DNA from: Laspinema palackyanum D2a
Lineage (GTDB): Bacteria > Cyanobacteriota > Cyanobacteriia > Cyanobacteriales > Laspinemataceae
Direction: 5' to 3'
Length of the DNA: 51,919 bases
Assembly: GCA_025370845.1 (NCBI GenBank)
Contig: JAMXFF010000052.1
Location: 1-51,919 of the forward strand
Shown: piece by piece, positions 46,881-51,919 of the stretch
Numbering within the stretch: the stretch's first letter is position 1
Layout of the letters: each line of letters begins with the position of its first letter
Notes under the pieces: model-generated
The model's database searches: none
Seen by the model: only the letters and a program-made list of their open reading frames with translations
Told to the model about the DNA's origin: nothing
Made by a program: the position numbers and the translations under genes

Positions 46881-47381
46881 AGTTTTTCCTGGTCAAGTTA
46901 GTTTGAGGGGTTTCGCAATGGAAGTTAAGATGCCTGAGAGCTATAAATAGAATAACAGTTTTTCCCCAGAGACAACGAGCAGCGATCGCCTCCTCACTGA
47001 CTCGGTTCGGGAACGTCCCGGGGTAGGGTTTTTTGATTACTCCCATTCTAGCGAAGTGAGGATCCTATCCTGACGGGAAAACTTCGACCCCAGAGAGTTG
47101 TTATCCAAACTGAACCATTACAGGAGCGCGATCGCCCACTCAACTCGCATAGAATAATAGGCACCACTGAACTCAGCGATCGAGAGCGTTCCTTTAACTC
47201 GGCTCCAAGTTACAATTGAGCTAAATCCAGGTAAAGTCAGGGACAGATACTAGAACTTTACCAAATTTGAGGAATTTACCCTACAAATGAGCACCGAGAG
47301 CCATTCTATATTTCTATATAGAGGGTTCATCTCCTGTGTTTTCCCGATGATGATTGAGGTTCTGAATTCAAATTAAGCCGG
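46881..47381. other. Intergenic region upstream of the kinase pair
   Basis: The first 85 bases match the upstream region of copy 1 and probably hold the copy 2 promoter. The remainder has no credible gene, only a small AT-rich palindromic stretch around 47305-47325. Confidence 0.4.
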
Positions 47382-48515
47382 TTATTTCTTGGTCGCGATC
47401 GCCTCCCATAAACTCGCCAAAGGTGGCATGGGTCCTCCCCCTAGGCGATCGCTTACCCATTCGGCAGCAGCTAAACCGGATTGCAATGCCGTTTCAATTT
47501 GCCGATCGCCACACCAATCTCCCGCACACACCATCGGTAACGGTGTCATCGCCGTCAATAACGGTTCCGTTAAGGAACGCCGACAAAAGGCATAGCGCCA
47601 ACGATGGACCTGCATCCATTCTGGATCCTTCAACCAGGGAAACACCCATTCCCCCACCCAGTCGCACAATTCTCTCCCCACGGATTCTAGGTCCGTGGCG
47701 TCTAAATATTTTTCTGCAAACTCGGCGCTACTGTGCAACACAAACACAGGTTGAGTCGCCCCTGAACCCTTGCTACTCTGCCAAAACAGTCCCCGCAAGG
47801 GACTCTCTGGTGGAAAGAGTAGCGATCGCCCCCGATATTCCCCCTGGACTAACTCCCGTTGTTTCGATGCCGGATACCCCGCCATCACACTGATGCAGGG
47901 GTCAAACTCCACTGCCTTGAGGCGATCGACAAACGGACCAGGCAAACCCGACTCCCCCGACTCTAACACCATCACCGCTTGGGGGGCTGGGATCGCCATC
48001 ACCACTGCTTTTGCCCGAACTGCCAAGGGTACAGCAGCATCCCCGGAGTCTCCCATCGCTTCTAACTCCAGATGCCAATTCCCCTGGTCCGTAGGGGTAA
48101 CCGTTTGGACACGACGGCAACGCCAAATTTCTAAATGACGCGCCAAAAACTTGCCCACCGCATTGATCCCCGCCGGGGCCACATAATAAGGAGCAGACAG
48201 GTTTACAGCGGGATTCAGTTGGCCGTCGCCCTCCTGAACCTGATAAACCGTATCCGTCCAAGGGACCACAATTCCCGCCCGAGATAGGACCTGCACCAAC
48301 TGTTGAGAAAGCCTTTCCCTCGGATCTAAAAACGGTGCGCCAAAATCAGCCTGGGTATCATATAATCTACGGGTAGCGACTCGTCCGCCCACGCCGCGAG
48401 ATTTTTCGAGGACGACAACAGAATGACCCAGACACCGCAACTGTTGGGCACAGGTCAATCCCGCGATCCCCGCACCGATCACGGCAATATCAAATTCAAC
48501 GATGCGATCGCTCAT
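47382..48515 (-). CDS. Renalase-like FAD-dependent oxidoreductase
   Basis: The 377-residue protein has an N-terminal dinucleotide-binding fold, GAGIAG (14-19), with acidic Glu37 in LEKSRGVGGRVATRR, the flavin-binding motif of amine-oxidase-like and renalase-like proteins. A C-terminal segment CAGDWCGDRQIETALQSG closes the FAD site. Renalase-type enzymes oxidise isomeric dihydropyridine nucleotides, but the cyanobacterial substrate is unknown. There is no signal peptide. It stands alone and is divergent from the YaaW-like gene downstream. Confidence 0.85.
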   Translation of the reverse strand: MSDRIVEFDIAVIGAGIAGLTCAQQLRCLGHSVVVLEKSRGVGGRVATRRLYDTQADFGAPFLDPRERLSQQLVQVLSRAGIVVPWTDTVYQVQEGDGQLNPAVNLSAPYYVAPAGINAVGKFLARHLEIWRCRRVQTVTPTDQGNWHLELEAMGDSGDAAVPLAVRAKAVVMAIPAPQAVMVLESGESGLPGPFVDRLKAVEFDPCISVMAGYPASKQRELVQGEYRGRSLLFPPESPLRGLFWQSSKGSGATQPVFVLHSSAEFAEKYLDATDLESVGRELCDWVGEWVFPWLKDPEWMQVHRWRYAFCRRSLTEPLLTAMTPLPMVCAGDWCGDRQIETALQSGLAAAEWVSDRLGGGPMPPLASLWEAIATKK

Positions 48516-48732
48516 CGGTTTGTCCTCATCGGGTGTAAAAAAAGGGGTTTGACTAATCTACCGGATTGGGGACGGTTTCGAGTAAGCTAACAGCAATCGC
48601 TCAACTCAACAGCCAGGAACAGACGGTAAATATTTCTGGCCCTTGAGTGGGCGGATCAATTGCCAACATCAAGATGGCCAATCGGTCGAAACCGCAGGGT
48701 TTACAAGACAAGCACAGGGGAGGAAGCCAACC

Positions 48733-49575
48733 TTGGACGAACTGAGAGCAGCGCTAGAGTTAGCCACAGAAGAGGAATTACAGCAAATCACGGACATCTT
48801 GTTCCGTCGTCGCTTTAATCCGATTGATTACCTACAAACTCCAGAACCGATCGATATCCAAAGTCGCGATCGCGATTTCTGGCTCGATGCGATCGAAGAG
48901 AGATTTCGCTATCTCGCCGCCGATGGGTTAACCGTTTTAAGAGGAAAAACCCGCAAAGTCACCTACCGACAAACCCTCATCCAAGTTTGCCGCTATTTAA
49001 AAATTCCCTATTCTCAAGCCCTCTCCACCACGGATTTAGAAGCCGAGGTGTTTCTGTGCTTGTTGGGCAAAGCATGGCGACAACTCCCGGCATCGGAACA
49101 AAATGCCTTGACCGTAAGGGTCCAGCGATCGCTGGCATCGGCAACCATTCCCAAACCTCTGCCCCTGTCGGTCCAAAAAGACCCCCTCGGCTTACTCTTC
49201 AAAGGGGGTAGTGCCGTAGCCTTTACTTCCGTCGTTAAGCCAGTCGTCCTTAAACATATTGCCCATCAGTTTGCCCTCCATTTTGCCCGCTATCAAGTCG
49301 CCCAAACGGCGATCGTTCGCGGGGGCGCCGTGGCAGCCGGTCAAGTTCAAACTTACCTCACCGCCCAAACCGCCAAACGCGGAATGGCCCTCTCCGTCGC
49401 CCGCTATGGGGCCGCCCGCAGTGCCTTAGCCTTACTCGGACCCGTCCTCTGGGGCTGGTTCTTCGCCGATTTAGGCTGGCGGACCATCGCCACCAACTAT
49501 GGACGCATTATCCCCACTATTTTTACCTTGGCCCAAATTCGGTTAACCCGCAGTGAGTATTGGGAATTTGCTTGA
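48733..49575 (+). CDS. YaaW/UPF0174-like protein
   Basis: The 280-residue protein begins with a conserved helical region (DELRAALELATEEELQQITD), followed by a middle block LRGKTRKVTYRQTLIQVCRYLKIPY. This resembles the YaaW/UPF0174 family of unknown function. The C-terminal half is Ala/Gly-rich and hydrophobic, with likely membrane segments near 180-245. A TTG start at 48733 is chosen because GGGGAGGAAG lies 7 nt upstream; a longer frame from 48643 has no such site and begins with poorly structured residues. The family assignment is by pattern recognition and moderately sure. Confidence 0.65.
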   Translation: MDELRAALELATEEELQQITDILFRRRFNPIDYLQTPEPIDIQSRDRDFWLDAIEERFRYLAADGLTVLRGKTRKVTYRQTLIQVCRYLKIPYSQALSTTDLEAEVFLCLLGKAWRQLPASEQNALTVRVQRSLASATIPKPLPLSVQKDPLGLLFKGGSAVAFTSVVKPVVLKHIAHQFALHFARYQVAQTAIVRGGAVAAGQVQTYLTAQTAKRGMALSVARYGAARSALALLGPVLWGWFFADLGWRTIATNYGRIIPTIFTLAQIRLTRSEYWEFA

Positions 49576-49581
49576 TCTATT

Positions 49582-49640
49582 GAGGGGAGATGGGGAAGAT
49601 GGGGGAGATGGGGGAGATTGGGGGAGATTGGGGGAGATGG
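49582..49640 (+). repeat. G-rich polypurine direct repeats
   Basis: About six units of GGGGGAGATG or GGGGGAGATT in tandem. The strand bias and G-runs would allow a G-quadruplex or slippage. It lies in the spacer between the YaaW-like and ligase genes. Confidence 0.8.
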
Positions 49641-49641
49641 T

Positions 49642-49752
49642 CGTTTCCCCCGTTTGTAGTAACGACTTCAGTCGTTTCCCCCGTTTGTAATAACGACTTC
49701 AGTCGTTATCTTAGTTCAACGTCACGACTTGAGTCGTTATCTTAGTTCGTTA
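49642..49752. repeat. Palindromic repeat cluster, same family as 113-250
   Basis: Three palindromes of the type AACGACTTCAGTCGTT or ACGACTTGAGTCGT occur in 110 bp, separated by GTTTGTA-like and TATCTTAGTTC segments. This is the reverse complement of the family at 113-250, with more variation between units. Confidence 0.8.
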
Positions 49753-49797
49753 TGTCCCTCATCCTTGCCACTTCATCCTTAATCCTGCACTCTGTTC

Positions 49798-51234
49798 ATG
49801 ACCAAATCCTTATCCCTGCGGACCATTTGCCATCCCGATCGCCGGTTACAACTTTGGTGGAATAGCGCCCAAGTGGGACTGTTTTTATTACCCATGAGTC
49901 CGTTACTGGGTGGGATGGGTTTGTTGTTCGCCCTGTTTGGCACCTGGAAAGAACGGTATCGGGAAATTCAAGGGCGATCGCTCAACCAAGGATTTGCGGT
50001 CCTGGCCCTGTGGTTAGTCTTGACAACCCTGTTTGCACCCGATCGCCTCTCTGCCTTCCTGGGATTATTTAATTTTCTGCCCTTCTTTGCCTTATTCGTC
50101 ACCTTTAGCCTACTGATCCAGACGCCTGCACAGATGCGGCGAATGGCTTGGATTGCGATCGCCACCTCGGTCCCCATCGCTGTGATTGGCTGGGGTCAAC
50201 TCTTTTGGGGATGGGCGGGACCCGTGAAATTAGGATTAATCTTAGATTGGCGGTTGGATGCCACTGGCGCACCTCCAGGACGGATGGCGTCAGTGTTTGA
50301 ATATGCCAACGTTTTGGCGAGTTATTTTTTAATGACCTTTATTCTGGGATTGGGACTGTGGTGTGAGAGCTTTCAGGCATGGCGAACCCTGAAACAACAG
50401 CCGAAAAAACCGGAAAAAATCCGCGATCCCCGCGATCCCCGGGTGGTGAAAACCATTGACCTCTCGGTAACGGGAGAAGAAGGAAAAGTGGGGTGGGGTT
50501 TGGTGTTTTTGACCCTGGCGTTACTGGTGAATGCCATCGCCTTGGTGTTGACCAATTCCCGCAACGGTTGGGCGATCGCCTCGATGGCGGGGTTGGTGTT
50601 TATCCTGTACCTGGGATGGCGTTGGCTGTTACTATTCGTTATCGGGGCCCTGTCTGCGGTGTTGGGGTCGGCTTTTGGTCCTCACCCCCTGCGCCAAGGT
50701 TTGCAGGCGATCGTTCCCGCTTATTTTTGGATGCGAATCACGGACCAGTTATATCCCGATCGCCCCGTGGCAACCCTCCGCAAGACTCAATGGCAATTTG
50801 CCTGGGATTTGACTCAGACTCGCCCGATCACCGGGTGGGGGTTGCGAAGCTTTACCCCACTCTACGAAGCTCAAACCCAAGTCTGGATGGGTCATCCCCA
50901 CAACCTGTTTTTAATGCTGAGTGCAGAAACTGGAATTCCTGGGATGCTTTTATTGTCCGGGTTAGTCGCTTGGGTCCTGGCAAAAGGGGTCTTAACCTTA
51001 AAACATTGGTCCAGTCTGCCTGTAGAGGGTAATGTCGAGGGGACTGCCTCTGTCCCGGGAGTGATGACCAACGATCGCCTGATTTTTTTCACCTACCTTG
51101 TTACCTTTGCCAGTTGTACCTTATTTCACCTCTTCGATGTCACCCTGTTTGACTCTCGGGTAAACATTTTGGGGTGGTTAATCCTCGCTGCAATTTATGG
51201 GGTAGCAGACTCCCGGCGATCGGCGATTTATTAA
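49798..51234 (+). CDS. O-antigen ligase / Wzy-like membrane protein
   Basis: The 478-residue polytopic membrane protein has about ten hydrophobic segments. It contains the Wzy_C/O-antigen ligase pattern: a large periplasmic loop with TRPITGWGLRSFTPLYEAQT and GHPHNLFLMLSAETGIPG, whose His366-Pro-His-Asn is the usual conserved site. Such proteins join or polymerise polysaccharide chains on lipid carriers. An RDPRDPR-rich cytoplasmic loop lies near 204-225. There are no neighbouring sugar genes, so the substrate is open. The ATG follows a weak ribosome site. Confidence 0.87.
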   Translation: MTKSLSLRTICHPDRRLQLWWNSAQVGLFLLPMSPLLGGMGLLFALFGTWKERYREIQGRSLNQGFAVLALWLVLTTLFAPDRLSAFLGLFNFLPFFALFVTFSLLIQTPAQMRRMAWIAIATSVPIAVIGWGQLFWGWAGPVKLGLILDWRLDATGAPPGRMASVFEYANVLASYFLMTFILGLGLWCESFQAWRTLKQQPKKPEKIRDPRDPRVVKTIDLSVTGEEGKVGWGLVFLTLALLVNAIALVLTNSRNGWAIASMAGLVFILYLGWRWLLLFVIGALSAVLGSAFGPHPLRQGLQAIVPAYFWMRITDQLYPDRPVATLRKTQWQFAWDLTQTRPITGWGLRSFTPLYEAQTQVWMGHPHNLFLMLSAETGIPGMLLLSGLVAWVLAKGVLTLKHWSSLPVEGNVEGTASVPGVMTNDRLIFFTYLVTFASCTLFHLFDVTLFDSRVNILGWLILAAIYGVADSRRSAIY

Positions 51235-51397
51235 GTTATTTTCCCTCTGCCGTCGGAAATACGAGAATCCACGGATCCGAATATCCGAGAAATTACGGAG
51301 ACTGGATTTCTATAGATCTGCGGTGGTTGAATCAGGACGATCGCGTTTATGGTAGCTTCAGAAGCCCATAAAAAATTTGAAGCTTACAAAAATTCTG

Positions 51398-51607
51398 ATG
51401 ATGATCATAGATGCGATTTACCAGTTCCCGAACCTGACCGTAACCGATATTTTTTCTCATATTTATTCCGTCGGGCGGATTACCCAACGCGATCGGCAAT
51501 TTATCAAAGTTGCCCTTTTAGAACAGGACCTCAGTGATGAAGAAATTACCCTCATCGATCGCCTAGTCTATGCAGTCCGGCGCGGTTGGCTGCAAATGAT
51601 TGACTAA
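51398..51607 (+). CDS. Small conserved-looking cyanobacterial protein
   Basis: The 69-residue protein begins MMIIDAIYQFPNLTVTDIFSH and ends LIDRLVYAVRRGWLQMID. Pattern and length match small unknown proteins frequent in cyanobacteria. The start could be ATG 51398 or 51401; an upstream in-frame TTG at 51377 is less likely. No ribosome site is clear. The C-terminal half recalls the small protein at 9299-9526. Confidence 0.65.
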   Translation: MMIIDAIYQFPNLTVTDIFSHIYSVGRITQRDRQFIKVALLEQDLSDEEITLIDRLVYAVRRGWLQMID

Positions 51608-51919
51608 TTTCTCTCCTCCGTGGAGATTAATTCAATCTTAACTGTAACCCTGGATACAATGGTTAGGTTATTTCGCTTCATCCGCGTCATTCTCTGCCTT
51701 TTTTCCCTTCGCTCTATTGAGGAGAATCCGCAAACCCAACTTTGCCATAATTGTTATGATTTCTTTACATTGGAGAACCCTCTTCTGGGAACTTTTCCCT
51801 CACTTGCCCTAAATTGATAAGTAAAGATACTGTCTCCGTCTAAAACCCACATTCCGCAGGTTTCATCAAGTGAGTAAATAATATTTCTGGCAGGAGGCCC
51901 CTAGGAACTGAAGGATCCA
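51608..51919. other. Window end, no gene seen
   Basis: The last 312 bases hold a short hydrophobic frame (51620-51817) without ribosome site or recognisable pattern. Nothing else could be supported. Confidence 0.4.

Noticed and set aside
46858-47046. 62-residue frame upstream of copy 2 of the large kinase
   Set aside because: It overlaps the duplicated promoter region and has no counterpart reading in the upstream region of copy 1.
51620-51817. 65-residue hydrophobic frame at the window end
   Set aside because: It has no ribosome site and no recognisable pattern; it may be chance.

Overview
The window reads as chromosomal DNA of a filamentous, non-heterocystous cyanobacterium (Oscillatoriales-like; this is inference). 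The HIP1 octamer GCGATCGC occurs throughout. There is a Ycf34 gene, a Calvin-type class II aldolase and cyanobacteriochrome-type GAF domains, and the repeats are cyanobacterial REP/MITE types. No rRNA, CRISPR array, phage or transposase gene was seen.

Layout. 1-8.5 kb is housekeeping and envelope: fba with its terminator, tRNA-Lys(UUU), an aldose-1-epimerase-like enzyme, a CapA-family metallophosphatase, an outer-membrane barrel protein, a methyltransferase/HAD pair and tRNA-Ala(CGC). 9.3-15.8 kb holds a co-directional amino-acid ABC transporter cluster of the Nat/Aap type: binding protein, two permeases and ATPase. It is interleaved with a xi-class glutathione transferase and a single-GAF protein carrying both cysteines of a DXCF cyanobacteriochrome, and it is followed by a SemiSWEET. 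A radical SAM gene comes next. 17.7-26.1 kb is an accessory stretch: a MITE, two WD40 genes flanking a Ser/Thr kinase-TPR gene, then a C5-methyltransferase / HNH endonuclease / controller restriction-modification system with a textbook C-box, then a WD40 remnant. 26.7-33.0 kb holds a 1712-residue sensor kinase (CBS, cyanobacteriochrome GAF, six PAS, GAF, HisKA_2) and a receiver-kinase partner. 33.4-36.0 kb carries ycf34, a CCA/poly(A) nucleotidyltransferase and a decayed nSTAND1-WD40 gene. 36.0-46.9 kb is a tandem duplication of a roughly 1785-residue kinase-ATPase-GAF-PP2C protein. The end holds a renalase-like oxidoreductase, a YaaW-like protein, an O-antigen ligase-like protein and a small conserved protein.

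How it fits together. The strongest theme is signalling: two candidate light-sensing GAF proteins, two histidine kinases, three Ser/Thr kinase genes, two fused PP2C phosphatases and several WD40 scaffolds. A photoreceptor candidate inside an amino-acid uptake cluster suggests light-linked nutrient transport. The restriction-modification island sits among WD40 genes and remnants and is bracketed by a 19-bp direct repeat. Neither tRNA gene encodes its CCA end, consistent with the nucleotidyltransferase gene being needed.
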